From: JACKCB01 sp964452775
Lineage (GTDB): Bacteria; Chloroflexota; Anaerolineae; Promineifilales; Promineifilaceae
Length of the DNA: 64,000 nt
Reading direction: 5' to 3'
Assembly (NCBI GenBank): GCA_964452775.1
Contig: CAYVQP010000010.1
Span: 1-64,000 of the forward strand
Below are positions 51,427-60,712 of this stretch, piece after piece. A model generated the notes under the pieces. The model saw only the letters and a list, made by a program, of their open reading frames with translations, made no database searches and was not told where the DNA came from. Position 1 is the first letter of the stretch. The number at the start of each line of letters is the position of its first letter. The position numbers and the translations under genes are program-made.

Positions 51427-54400
51427 ATGCGACTGAAACAGATAAGCCTGCAAGGTTATAAGACGTTTGCCAGCAAGACGGTCTTCGGCTTCGATGAGGG
51501 GATCACCGCCATCGTCGGCCCGAACGGAAGCGGGAAGAGCAACATTGCCGACGCGTTGCGCTGGGTATTGGGCGAGCAGAGTTACCGCACCTTGCGAGGC
51601 CACCGCTCCACGGACATGATCTTCTCCGGCAGCCAGAACCGGCCACGAGCGGGCATGGCCCAGGCAGTGTTGACGCTGGACAACAGCGATAATTGGCTAC
51701 CGATTGACTTTAGCGAGGTGGAGATCGGCCGGCGGGTTTATCGTTCCGGCGATAACGAATACTTGCTGAACGGACAGAAGCTACGCCTGCGCGATGTGCA
51801 GGAGCTACTCTCCAAGAGCGGGTTGGCCGAGCGCACTTACACGATCATCGGTCAGGGTTTAATTGACCAGGCGCTCTCGCTGCGGTCCGAGGAGCGGCGG
51901 GCGTTGTTTGAGGAAGCGGCCGGCATTAGCCATTACAAGGCGCGGCGGGCGGAGGCCATCCGCCGGCTGGAGGAGACGCAGCATAACCTGGAGCGGGTGC
52001 ACGACATCCTGGCGGAGATCAATCCGCGGCTGAGCAGCTTGCGCCGGCAGGCCCGCCGCGCCCAGGATTATGAACAGGTCGCCGCTGACCTGCGCCACTG
52101 GCTGCGCATCTGGTACGGATTCAATTGGGCCGAGGCGCGCCGGCGTGGGCATGCCTGCCGCGAGGAAGCTGAGCGGGCGGAAACAGCTTGGCGCGAGAGC
52201 CGGCAGAAGTTGATGGCAACGCAGGAAGCGGCGGAGCAACTGCGCCGGCAGGCGATGCAGCTTCAGCAAGAGATCAATCAACTGCAGAGCGATCGCGAAA
52301 GAATGCGCGAGCAAATGGAGCAAACGCGACGCCAGGTAGCTATCCTTGCTGAGCGCGAAAAAATCGCCGCCGAGAACCTGGCGACCATTGCGCAGGAGTT
52401 GCCGGGGCAGCAGACAAACTATGCCGAGGCGCAAGCAGTGCTGGCGATCGCCATCGGCGAGTTGGAGGAGGCGCAGCGAAATCTTGCCCAAAAGGATGCA
52501 GCGCTGGGCCTTTTCAACAAGAGCTTCGCGGCCCAACAAGAGGAGATCCGCCGCGCCGCTGCACAGGTCACGCAACTGGAGCAACAACTGGCCGGTGCGC
52601 GCAAGCAACTTGCCCAGGAGGAGGGCAGGATCAGCCAACTGAGGGAGAGACTGCAAGAGAGATCGTCCGAAGCGGGGCGGGTCGCGGAACTGGCGACATT
52701 GGCGGGAGAGACGGCTGGATTGGTCGAGAGTGTTCGCGCTGAGCAAAGCCGGCTGGAAGAATTGGAAGGGCGACGGAGCGCGCTGCATGCCGAAGAAGCG
52801 GCGCTAAACGGCGAGTTGCAGCAGATGCGCGCCACGGGTAATGAGCTGTATGCCTCGGTCAACGAGGCCGGCAGCGAACTGGCCCGGCTGGAAGCGCGTT
52901 ACGAGATGCTGGACGGCCTGCGCCGGCAGGAGGCGCCGGTGACCGACGGTCTGCCCGTACTGGGCAGGTTGGCCAGCCTGATTACCATACCGCCGGAACA
53001 TCAGACGGCCATCGCGGCCGCCCTCGGCGCTCGTCTCGGGACCGTCATTTTGCCGGATGAGCAGTCGTTGTGGAAGCTGGTCGCCCAAAACGAACGTGAG
53101 CGACCGTTGATGGCAATTGCCGCCGGCGCATCCGGCTCCACCGGCAACGGCGCAGGGCGCCCCGCCGGCGACCTGCCGGCCGTTCCCGACGGGGCAATTG
53201 GCTGGGCTTTGGGCATGGTGAGCCTGAAGGAAAGGATTGAGCCGCTGGCCCCACACTTGTTTGGAGATGTGCTGCTTGCCGGCGACCGCAGCGCGGCCTA
53301 CCGGCTGGCCAAGGCGCTGCCCGCAGGCGCGTTGGTGGTAGCGCCGGACGGCTTCATCGTGCATGCCGGTGGGTTGGTCGAATACCAGCCGCCGGACCCC
53401 CAGCGGAACATCCTGGCTCAAGAAGAGGCGTGGCGAGCAGCCGGCGTCGCCAGGGATGCGCAGAAGGCCAAACTGGAAACGCTGCAAGGCGAGTCGCAGC
53501 GCCAGCAGGAGGCGATCAGACAGCAGCAGTTGATGCTTGACGGCAAGAAGGAGGAAGAGCGCCTCCTTGGTCGCCAGCTCGCCGGCGTCGCTGCGCACCT
53601 ACAGTCGGCGCAGCGCAATCTGGATCGCGCCAACCAGCAGCGGCAATTTCTGCAGGCGCAAGAGGAAACAAGCAGAAAAGAGAGCGAACGGTTGCTGGCC
53701 CGCATCGCGGAGATGGAGGCGTTGCTAACGCAGAAGAACGCGGAGGTATCCCAATTGGCCGAGCAACTGCGCAGCGCCCAGGAGCATCTAGGAACTTTGC
53801 CGGTTAGCGAGGCAAGGCAGCAGCGCCGGGAGTTGCGGGAGAAGGTAGAGAGCGCGCGGACGATACTGGCTGGTCGCAGCGCCGTCGTGCAGAGCCGGCA
53901 AATGACGCTGCAACAGATCGAGGGGCAGTTGCGCCGGCATGAAATGCGCCGGGCAGAGTTGGAGAGCCAATCAAACGGCGCTGAGCTGGCGGCCGGGGAG
54001 CAACATATGGCCGGATTGCAGCAGGATCTGGAGCGGCTGGATGCCGCCCTGGCTCCGGTGCGGGCGCGCCTGCAAGATAATCAGGGCTCTCTCGCGCGGC
54101 TGGAAGCAGTTCACTCCGTGGAGCAAAGGGTTGCGCACGAGCAGGAGACAATATTCACGCAAAGCAAGATTGCGGTCAGCCAGCAAGAGAACTACTTGGA
54201 GGGACTGGCGGACCGGATTCGGGCCGATCTAGGAGTGGTTGCGCTGCAGCATGATGAGGATCATCTTGGGCAAGCCCCCTTGCCGCTGGCCGACATTGTG
54301 GATGAGCTGCCGCTGGTGACGGAGTTGCCGGAGGGCGCTGAAGAGAGCGTGCAGCGCTATCGCGGGCAGTTGCAGCGCATGGGCGTGGTTAATGTGGATG

Positions 54401-54996
54401 CGCCGCGCGAATATGAAGAGACGCTGGAGCGCTCTGAGTTCCTCACCCGGCAGGTGACCGACCTGAATCGCACGGAGAACCAGTTGCGGGAGGTCATCGC
54501 CGATCTCGACTCGCTGACTTCGGAGGCGTTCGCCGCCACCGTAGAAACAGTGAACGATGTATTTTCGGCGATGTTCGGCCGGTTATTTGGCGGGGGGTCG
54601 GCCCGGCTGGCGTTAACAGAGCCGGAAGATTTGACGGTCAGTGGGGTGGATATCTTTGCCCGCCTGCCGCAGCGACGGCAGCAGAGCCTGGGGCTGCTAT
54701 CCGGCGGCGAAAGAGCGCTGACCGCCGCCGCGCTGATCTTTTCATTGTTGAAGGTCAACCCGCCGCCCTTCTGCGTGATGGATGAGACCGACGCCATGCT
54801 GGATGAGGTGAACGTCACCCGCTTTCGGGATGTGCTCTCTGAACTGGCGGATGCCACGCAGGTGATCGTGATCACGCACAACCGGGGGACGGTGCAGGCG
54901 GCAAAAACGGTATACGGGATCAGCATGGCCGGCGACAGCACCAGCCAGGTCATCTCCATCCGGCCGGAAGATTACCTGAACCACCATCGCAAATAA
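51427..54996 (+). CDS. smc: Chromosome segregation protein SMC
   Basis: 1189 residues, the usual SMC length. N-terminal Walker A GPNGSGKSN (~32-40), the R-loop region, coiled coil 1 (~170-500), hinge (~505-640, DGLPVLGRLASLITIP...), coiled coil 2 and the C-terminal ABC half with signature LLSGGERALTAAALIF (~1088-1103) and Walker B FCVMDETDAMLDEVN (~1114-1128). The usual DEVDAALD reads DETDAMLD. SMC with ScpA/ScpB compacts and segregates the chromosome; ScpA/B are not in this window. Confidence 0.97.
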   Translation: MRLKQISLQGYKTFASKTVFGFDEGITAIVGPNGSGKSNIADALRWVLGEQSYRTLRGHRSTDMIFSGSQNRPRAGMAQAVLTLDNSDNWLPIDFSEVEIGRRVYRSGDNEYLLNGQKLRLRDVQELLSKSGLAERTYTIIGQGLIDQALSLRSEERRALFEEAAGISHYKARRAEAIRRLEETQHNLERVHDILAEINPRLSSLRRQARRAQDYEQVAADLRHWLRIWYGFNWAEARRRGHACREEAERAETAWRESRQKLMATQEAAEQLRRQAMQLQQEINQLQSDRERMREQMEQTRRQVAILAEREKIAAENLATIAQELPGQQTNYAEAQAVLAIAIGELEEAQRNLAQKDAALGLFNKSFAAQQEEIRRAAAQVTQLEQQLAGARKQLAQEEGRISQLRERLQERSSEAGRVAELATLAGETAGLVESVRAEQSRLEELEGRRSALHAEEAALNGELQQMRATGNELYASVNEAGSELARLEARYEMLDGLRRQEAPVTDGLPVLGRLASLITIPPEHQTAIAAALGARLGTVILPDEQSLWKLVAQNERERPLMAIAAGASGSTGNGAGRPAGDLPAVPDGAIGWALGMVSLKERIEPLAPHLFGDVLLAGDRSAAYRLAKALPAGALVVAPDGFIVHAGGLVEYQPPDPQRNILAQEEAWRAAGVARDAQKAKLETLQGESQRQQEAIRQQQLMLDGKKEEERLLGRQLAGVAAHLQSAQRNLDRANQQRQFLQAQEETSRKESERLLARIAEMEALLTQKNAEVSQLAEQLRSAQEHLGTLPVSEARQQRRELREKVESARTILAGRSAVVQSRQMTLQQIEGQLRRHEMRRAELESQSNGAELAAGEQHMAGLQQDLERLDAALAPVRARLQDNQGSLARLEAVHSVEQRVAHEQETIFTQSKIAVSQQENYLEGLADRIRADLGVVALQHDEDHLGQAPLPLADIVDELPLVTELPEGAEESVQRYRGQLQRMGVVNVDAPREYEETLERSEFLTRQVTDLNRTENQLREVIADLDSLTSEAFAATVETVNDVFSAMFGRLFGGGSARLALTEPEDLTVSGVDIFARLPQRRQQSLGLLSGGERALTAAALIFSLLKVNPPPFCVMDETDAMLDEVNVTRFRDVLSELADATQVIVITHNRGTVQAAKTVYGISMAGDSTSQVISIRPEDYLNHHRK

Positions 54997-54997
54997 A

Positions 54998-55021
54998 AAG
55001 AGCCGGGCGCACCCGGCTCTT
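54998..55021. terminator. Bidirectional terminator between smc and SurA-like gene
   Basis: AAGAGCCGGG (54998-55007), loop cgca, CCCGGCTCTT (55012-55021), located between convergent genes. Confidence 0.85.
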
Positions 55022-55050
55022 ACAATTCAGTCAATGATGGAGACGGGCGC

Positions 55051-56436
55051 TTATGTGCCGTCGTCCACTGGTGTTGGGGTGACCGCCGGGGCGGTGACCG
55101 GCGGCAGGGTAGCCGGCGGCTGCGTAGGAGCTGCGGTGGGCGGCACCAGGAACTTGGAATCAAGGATTGGCTGCCGGGGCACGCGCGTGCGCCAGAACTG
55201 GGTAAGGGTAACGAGATCGCCGGCTGTCAACTGATCGACCAGATCGGACACAAGCTGGTTCTTTAGCGACTCGACCGTTGATTCCGGCAAGGCGCGAGGC
55301 TCTTTGCCGCTGACCATGAAGATGTAGTAGCGATCAGGCTGCCCTTCCGTGGTGCTGGTGACCACCATGACATCAGTGGGCGCATCCAGCTCTGCAGAGA
55401 AAACAGCATCCGCGATCTCGGCGGAGAAACTGCCTTCGTACTGATCCTGCGTACGCCACAGCAACTCGGCGGCTGATGGCGGGTTCGCTGCTTCGGCATC
55501 CGGCGGCGTGCTGCGAATCCGGTTCCACACGGTCAGAAACCCATCCGATTCGATTTCCTGCAGAGTGGCTTGTGCTTCCTCTTCACTGCTAAAGGCCAGG
55601 ACAAAGCTGCTTGCGTGATCAACTACTGTCTGCAGGTTCTGTTCTTCGGCCAGGGCATCGGCGAGTTCCTGACTGAAGAGCTGAGCCTTGATGGTCTCGC
55701 GAAAAACTGCTTCGCTTACCCCCATGCGCCGGAATCGATCCAGGCGCGCCGTAAGCTGTTCGTTGAACGACTCTTCCGAAACCGGGGTAGCTGTCGGCAG
55801 AGGCGTCGCCGACGGCCCGAGGGTAGGAGTTGGGAAGGGCGTTAGGGTGGGCAACACATCGGTGATGACGTCCGTTGGAATCGGCGTCAACGATGGGGTG
55901 GGCATGATCGTCGCCGTGCCCGTCGGCAAGGGGGTCGGCAGACCACCGCCGAAGAAGTTGAAGCCTTCCTCGATGAACTGGTCTACCTCCGCGTCGCTGA
56001 CTGTAATGCCGCGTCGCTCAGCCTCCTGCCGGACAACCGTTTCGTCTACCATGGCGTCCAGTACCAGCCGGCCCAACTCCTCGCCTTCCTGCAACAGCTG
56101 CATTTGCTGGCCGCTGAATTGCTGCACCATGCCGATGTCGCCGAATTGCTCCAATTGATCTTCAATGCTGACGATGAACTGCGCGCGCTGAAAGCGAACG
56201 CGCTGTTGCCATTCTTCTAATGTGATCTGGTCCTCGCCAACTGTGGCCACCACCCGATTAGGAACAATGAAGTACTCATTGATGATGGCGATCAGCAAGA
56301 CCAATAAAATAATGCCAACAACAGTCCCGATAATGATGCGCACTGTCCGCGACTGTTTTGACTGCCGGCGCGCGATCAGCACATCCTTGCGGGACTGGCG
56401 TTGGCTCTCCTGAGTCTCTTCGCTCTTCTTTGCCAT
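55051..56436 (-). CDS. Membrane-anchored SurA/PpiC-like foldase
   Basis: 461 residues. A basic cytoplasmic N-terminus and one membrane helix (~33-52, IIIGTVVGIILLVLLIAIINEY) place the rest outside. Residues ~60-155 match a SurA N-terminal-type chaperone domain (VVATVGEDQITLEEWQQRV; LVLDAMVDETVVRQEAERRG), interrupted by a Thr/Pro-rich linker (~168-220). The parvulin-like rotamase part (~280-410) is recognisable from FSSEEEAQATLQEIESDGF and the VSGKEPR end. It should help fold exported proteins. Pro/Thr-rich tail at the C-terminus. Confidence 0.8.
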   Translation of the reverse strand: MAKKSEETQESQRQSRKDVLIARRQSKQSRTVRIIIGTVVGIILLVLLIAIINEYFIVPNRVVATVGEDQITLEEWQQRVRFQRAQFIVSIEDQLEQFGDIGMVQQFSGQQMQLLQEGEELGRLVLDAMVDETVVRQEAERRGITVSDAEVDQFIEEGFNFFGGGLPTPLPTGTATIMPTPSLTPIPTDVITDVLPTLTPFPTPTLGPSATPLPTATPVSEESFNEQLTARLDRFRRMGVSEAVFRETIKAQLFSQELADALAEEQNLQTVVDHASSFVLAFSSEEEAQATLQEIESDGFLTVWNRIRSTPPDAEAANPPSAAELLWRTQDQYEGSFSAEIADAVFSAELDAPTDVMVVTSTTEGQPDRYYIFMVSGKEPRALPESTVESLKNQLVSDLVDQLTAGDLVTLTQFWRTRVPRQPILDSKFLVPPTAAPTQPPATLPPVTAPAVTPTPVDDGT

Positions 56437-56457
56437 GAACGACTCTTCGCGCCAGCC

Positions 56458-56694
56458 TTATTCAACCACGAAGGGGAGTAACGCCAGGTGTCGCGCCCGC
56501 TTGGAGGCAATAGCCAGCATGCGTTGGTGTCTGGCGCAGGTGCCGGTCTGCCGCCGGGGCCGGATGCGCCCATGCTCGGTCAGATAACGGCGTAACGTTT
56601 CGTAGTCCTTGTAATCAATCTCTTTCTTTTCTACGCAGAACGCGCAGATGCGGCGACGACGGGGGCGCCGGTTTCGCTGTTGATCTTCAATCAT
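56458..56694 (-). CDS. rpsR: 30S ribosomal protein S18
   Basis: 78 residues with the S18 pattern: RICAFCVEKKEIDYKDYETLRRYLTEHGRIRPRRQTGTCARHQRMLAIASKRARHLALLP. Binds 16S rRNA with S6. CxxC near residue 17 may bind zinc. Follows rpsF in the operon after about 100 bases. Confidence 0.97.
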   Translation of the reverse strand: MIEDQQRNRRPRRRRICAFCVEKKEIDYKDYETLRRYLTEHGRIRPRRQTGTCARHQRMLAIASKRARHLALLPFVVE

Positions 56695-56799
56695 GTCAAA
56701 CTCCTCGAGTGGATAGGCAGCCTGTCGCTGAAGCTCGCGATTTGCCGCGATGCCGTCCGGCAGGCAATCTCATTGTGGTCAATATTCGACGGGAATTGA

Positions 56800-57093
56800 T
56801 CAGTCTTCTTTGCGTACAACCAGGTGACGCAAAACGTTATCCTCGTAGAGGATGTCACGTTCTATCCGACCGACGCGCGACGGCTCCAGTCGAGCCTCAA
56901 ACAAGACGTAATAGCCTTCGTTGTTGTTCTTGATTGGGTAAGCGAGCGCGCGCTGTCCCCAGTGATGGGCTACCGGCTTATCACTCTCGTCAGGTCCGTT
57001 AGCCAGCCAGCCGGAAATCCGTTCCAGCAACTGATTGCGGGCCTCTTCATCCAGTTTCGATTGTAAGACAACAGTAACTTCGTACTCACGCAT
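56800..57093 (-). CDS. rpsF: 30S ribosomal protein S6
   Basis: 97 residues from ATG 57093, which follows AGGAGGT at a spacing of eight bases; the longer frame to 57123 is rejected for that reason. The REYEVTVVLQSKLDEEARNQLLERI start and WGQRALAYPIKNNNEGYYVLFEARL middle are characteristic. S6 pairs with S18. In many bacteria ssb lies between rpsF and rpsR; here only about 100 bases separate them and no ssb is present. Confidence 0.97.
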   Translation of the reverse strand: MREYEVTVVLQSKLDEEARNQLLERISGWLANGPDESDKPVAHHWGQRALAYPIKNNNEGYYVLFEARLEPSRVGRIERDILYEDNVLRHLVVRKED

Positions 57094-57191
57094 GTTGCGA
57101 TTACCTCCTTTCCTCGGAATCACTCTAGCGAGCCTTGCCCCTGTTCACATGACAGGAGCGGAAAGCAGCGTGTTGCTGTGCAACGGGCGGA

Positions 57192-57220
57192 ATAATAGCA
57201 CAGAGCGCGGCAAACACCAA
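57192..57220 (-). promoter_or_regulatory. Promoter of rpsF-rpsR
   Basis: TTGGTG (57220-57215), 17-base spacer, extended TGC-TATTAT (57197-57192), about 100 bases before rpsF. Confidence 0.6.
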
Positions 57221-57261
57221 CTCCTTTCTAAAGCTTTAATGAATCCGGCCCGGCTGGGACC

Positions 57262-57288
57262 TTGGACACAAAGGAGGTATGCTATTAT
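57262..57288 (+). promoter_or_regulatory. Putative promoter of the GH99-like gene
   Basis: TTGGAC (57262-57267), 15-base spacer, extended TGC-TATTAT (57283-57288). This argues against the in-frame TTG at 57262 being the translation start. Confidence 0.4.
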
Positions 57289-57342
57289 CCTAGCGCTCTG
57301 GAGGAGAGCAGACCCGCGTTGTTTGGAGGAGATGGTCGCATC

Positions 57343-59223
57343 TTGTTGCGGCGTGTATTGTTGCTACTAGGAAAGAGATGGCGCCCGGTATTGCTGCTGG
57401 CGTTCGTGATCGTGCTGCTGGCGCAAGGCTCCAGCCGGCCCGCCGATGGTCAGGGGCAGACGCGCCTGGTATTGGCGTTTTACTACGCCTGGTATCATCC
57501 GGGCAGCTTTGGGCCGGGGAAGACCCCGTTTCAGCCGATAACGCCATATAGCTCCACCGACGCGGGGACTATCCAGCGGCAGGTCAACGAGGCGCGGGCA
57601 GCCGGCATTGACGGCTTTGTGCAGAGCTGGTTCGGGCCGAATGACGTGTACACCAACGGCAACTTCCGCACCCTGTTGGGCATCGCCGAGGCCAGCGGCT
57701 TCAAGGCAGCGGTTGATTTTGAGCCGGCGGTATACTTTGGCACTCATGAGGAGCGAGCGGCCGGCATCAAGACCTTGCTGGAGACGCATGCCAACCATCC
57801 CGCTTACTTGCGGGTGGACGGCAAGCCGGTGATCTTCTTCTGGGCCAACTGGCTGTTTAGCGTGCAGGATTGGGCCTACATCCGTAGCCTGGCCGATCCC
57901 AACAACACCAGCATCTGGATCGCGGAGGGGGGCAACACGGAGTACCTGGCGGTATTCGACGGTTTGCATCTCTACAACATTGCCTGGTCAGCGGATCCGG
58001 CCGGCACCGCTGCCACCTGGGGGGCCAACACCCGGGCGGCGGCGACCACCTACGGCACGTTCAAGTATTGGGTAGCGACTGCCTCCCCGGGCTTTGACGA
58101 CCGCTTGTTGGGTCGAGGCGACAACAGCATCTACCGTGACCGGGAAGGCGGGGCCTACTATCAACGTAGTTTTGCCGGCGCAGCGGCCAGCAACCCGGAT
58201 ATGCTGATCATCACCTCGTACAATGAGTGGGCGGAGGGAAGCAATATTGAGCCAAGCCTGGAGTTTGGCACTACCTACCTTGATATGACCGCGCAAATGG
58301 CCGGCATTTTCAAGGCGGGTGGGATACCGGGCGCGCCGGCGTTGCCGCAACCGACGGTGGATCCAGCTCAGCCCCCACCGCCGGGCGCACAGGCGACCGC
58401 ACAGCCGGCCCCCGCCACAGTTGAGGCCAGTCCAATGCCGCTGGTCAGCCCCACGCCAAACGCCAACGGGGAGATGATCTACACGGCGGTTGCGGGAGAT
58501 TCGATATATGGCATCGCGGCGCGCTTCGGCCTGACGGCTGACGAGCTCTACCGGCTCAATAACTTCACCCCGGACACGGTGATCAAGATCGGCGACCCGG
58601 TGATAATTGGCTATGGCTCGGTGACGGTTGTGCCGGTTCCGCAGGGCGCGGCGGCTACCTCTGCCGCCCCGCTGGCGGGCATGCGCGGCGACGGGGCCAT
58701 CATGCACGTGGTCGTCGCCGGCGATACGGCGCTGGGAATTGCGGCGAAATACGACATTACCCTGGAAGAATTCTATTCGCTCAACGGTTTCACGGAAGAG
58801 ACTATCTTCCGGCCGGGCGACCAGCTGGTAGTGGGTTATGAATTTGTGCCGCTGTCCGTGGGAGGGTCTACCGATCTGCCCACTCCTACTGCGGCCCCGC
58901 CGACCCAACCACCCCCGGCTACCGCCGGCCCGCCTATGCCGACGATACCCGTTGTGACCGCCGCCGTGCAATTTAGCACGCCGGCCCCCGCGAATCCGGG
59001 CGCGATGGCCCTTGCTCAACCTACCAAGGATGTCGCCAAAGCGGTCACCGGGGCCGGACCAACTGCCACGCCTACTCCAACGGTGGAGGATACGACGGAT
59101 ACGGGCAATGTGGGCCGGATGGGAAACGATCACGGCGGACCGAATCTGCTGTTGCCCCTGGCAGCGGGACTGATCATGCTGGTGGTGGGAATGATGGGCC
59201 TGGCGCTCTATCGCCGCCAGTAG
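57343..59223 (+). CDS. Secreted GH99/GH71-like glycosidase with two LysM domains
   Basis: 626 residues from TTG 57343; the frame stays open back to 57262 without an ATG or GTG, and the start is uncertain (TTG 57319 or 57346 are also possible). A signal peptide (LLRRVLLLLGKRWRPVLLLAFVIVLLAQG) precedes the catalytic-like domain (~40-350): LAFYYAWYHPG, AGIDGFVQSW, FEPAVYFG and SYNEWAEGSNIEPS recall GH99/GH71/WbsX-type enzymes that cleave mannan or similar glycans. Two LysM domains (~385-430 and ~455-500; VAGDSIYGIAARFGLTADELYRLN and VAGDTALGIAAKYDITLEEFYSLN) should bind peptidoglycan. A Pro/Thr-rich linker and a C-terminal membrane helix with short basic tail anchor it. Confidence 0.82.
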   Translation: MLRRVLLLLGKRWRPVLLLAFVIVLLAQGSSRPADGQGQTRLVLAFYYAWYHPGSFGPGKTPFQPITPYSSTDAGTIQRQVNEARAAGIDGFVQSWFGPNDVYTNGNFRTLLGIAEASGFKAAVDFEPAVYFGTHEERAAGIKTLLETHANHPAYLRVDGKPVIFFWANWLFSVQDWAYIRSLADPNNTSIWIAEGGNTEYLAVFDGLHLYNIAWSADPAGTAATWGANTRAAATTYGTFKYWVATASPGFDDRLLGRGDNSIYRDREGGAYYQRSFAGAAASNPDMLIITSYNEWAEGSNIEPSLEFGTTYLDMTAQMAGIFKAGGIPGAPALPQPTVDPAQPPPPGAQATAQPAPATVEASPMPLVSPTPNANGEMIYTAVAGDSIYGIAARFGLTADELYRLNNFTPDTVIKIGDPVIIGYGSVTVVPVPQGAAATSAAPLAGMRGDGAIMHVVVAGDTALGIAAKYDITLEEFYSLNGFTEETIFRPGDQLVVGYEFVPLSVGGSTDLPTPTAAPPTQPPPATAGPPMPTIPVVTAAVQFSTPAPANPGAMALAQPTKDVAKAVTGAGPTATPTPTVEDTTDTGNVGRMGNDHGGPNLLLPLAAGLIMLVVGMMGLALYRRQ

Positions 59224-59264
59224 CCCCTCCTACTTGCGGTGGGGGAATTCGCCGGGGGCGCTCC

Positions 59265-60650
59265 CTACGATCCTTCAGGCATCAATGCCGCATCAAGCGC
59301 CTGGCTCAGCGTCCGGCAGCCGATAACCTCCAACCCCTGCGGATAGTCGCCGGCTTGCTTGCGGGCGGTGCGGGGAATGAGACAGCGCCGGAAGCCGAGC
59401 TTGGCCGCCTCCTTCAGACGCGTGTCCAGCTGAGAGACAGCGCGTAGCTCCCCGCTCAAACCCAATTCACCGATGCAAGCCAAATCCGCGTGCACCGGCC
59501 GATCCTTCACGCTGCTGGCGATGGCGATGGCCAGGGAGAGGTCGGCAGCCGGCTCGTCAATCTGCAAGCCCCCGATCACGTTGACAAAGATGTCCTTCTC
59601 GTGCAGGCGCAAGTTGACCCGGCGACTGAGCACGGCGGTAATTAGCAGAAGCCGGTTGTAGTCAATGCCGTTGGCGGTGCGCCTGGGGTTGGGGAAGGTG
59701 GTTGGGCTGGCCAGCGCCTGGATCTCGACCAGCAACGGGCGAGTGCCCTCCACCGGCACGGCGATTGTCGAGCCGGGGGCGTTGACCTGTCGCTCGGCCA
59801 GAAATGCCTCGGAGGGATTGGGCACTTCCACCATGCCCTTCTCCACCATCTCGAAGACGCCGACCTCGCTGGTCGCGCCGAAGCGATTCTTGACGCTGCG
59901 CAGGAGCCGGTAGCGGTGAAAGGGATCGCCTTCCAGGTAAAGCACGGTGTCCACGATGTGCTCGAGCACGCGCGGGCCGGCAATCGTCCCTTCCTTGGTG
60001 ACATGGCCGACCAGAAAGATGGTGACGCCGCTGGTTTTGGCCAGCTCCTGGAAGTAGCCGGCGCAGGCGCGCACCTGGCTGACGCTGCCGGCGGAAGAGT
60101 TGTTCTCGTCCGTATAAGTGGTCTGGATGCTGTCCACGATGACCAGAACCGGCGTGGTGGACTCGATGTGCTGTAAGATGGATGACAGATTGGTCTCGGT
60201 CACCAGAAAGAGATCGTGAGCCGTAATGCCCATGCGGTCGGCGCGGAGCTTGATCTGGCGGACGCTTTCCTCGCCGGAGACGTACAGAACCGGCCCATGC
60301 AGAGCGGCAACCTGCGCGGCAAGTTCGAGCAGCAGCGTGGACTTGCCGATGCCGGGATCGCCGCCCACCAATACCAGCGAGCCGGGCACAATGCCGCCGC
60401 CCAACACCCGGCTAAACTCCTCCATGGGCAGCGCCAGCCGCCGGAAGCTATCTAATTCGACTTCCGGCAAGCGCTGCGGCTTGCTGAGCGGACGCGCCGA
60501 TGCGCTGCTCCGGCCCTTGCCGGCGTCGGGCGACTCGATGACCTGTTCGACCATCGTGCCGAACTCGTGACACTTCGGGCAACGGCCCATGTAGCGAGGC
60601 GACTGCCGGCCACAGGATTGGCAGACAAAAATGGTCTCAGTCTTGGCCAT
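59265..60650 (-). CDS. radA: DNA repair protein RadA (Sms)
   Basis: 461 residues. N-terminal zinc finger CQSCG...CPKC (~10-27), RecA-like ATPase with Walker A GGDPGIGKST (~94-103), the RadA-specific KNRFGATSEVGVFEM motif and a C-terminal Lon-like domain (~290-450). The protein branch-migrates recombination intermediates. Divergent promoter region with no gene between it and the LysM-SGNH gene upstream. Confidence 0.96.
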   Translation of the reverse strand: MAKTETIFVCQSCGRQSPRYMGRCPKCHEFGTMVEQVIESPDAGKGRSSASARPLSKPQRLPEVELDSFRRLALPMEEFSRVLGGGIVPGSLVLVGGDPGIGKSTLLLELAAQVAALHGPVLYVSGEESVRQIKLRADRMGITAHDLFLVTETNLSSILQHIESTTPVLVIVDSIQTTYTDENNSSAGSVSQVRACAGYFQELAKTSGVTIFLVGHVTKEGTIAGPRVLEHIVDTVLYLEGDPFHRYRLLRSVKNRFGATSEVGVFEMVEKGMVEVPNPSEAFLAERQVNAPGSTIAVPVEGTRPLLVEIQALASPTTFPNPRRTANGIDYNRLLLITAVLSRRVNLRLHEKDIFVNVIGGLQIDEPAADLSLAIAIASSVKDRPVHADLACIGELGLSGELRAVSQLDTRLKEAAKLGFRRCLIPRTARKQAGDYPQGLEVIGCRTLSQALDAALMPEGS

Positions 60651-60712
60651 AATACTTCTCGCGTGAGCGGCAACTGAACGCGCCGGAAGGGCAGTTCGCC
60701 GGCCGGGATGGG

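Noticed and set aside
57262..57342. TTG 57262 as start of the GH99-like protein
   Set aside because: A promoter-like sequence occupies 57262-57288 and the signal peptide begins near 57343.
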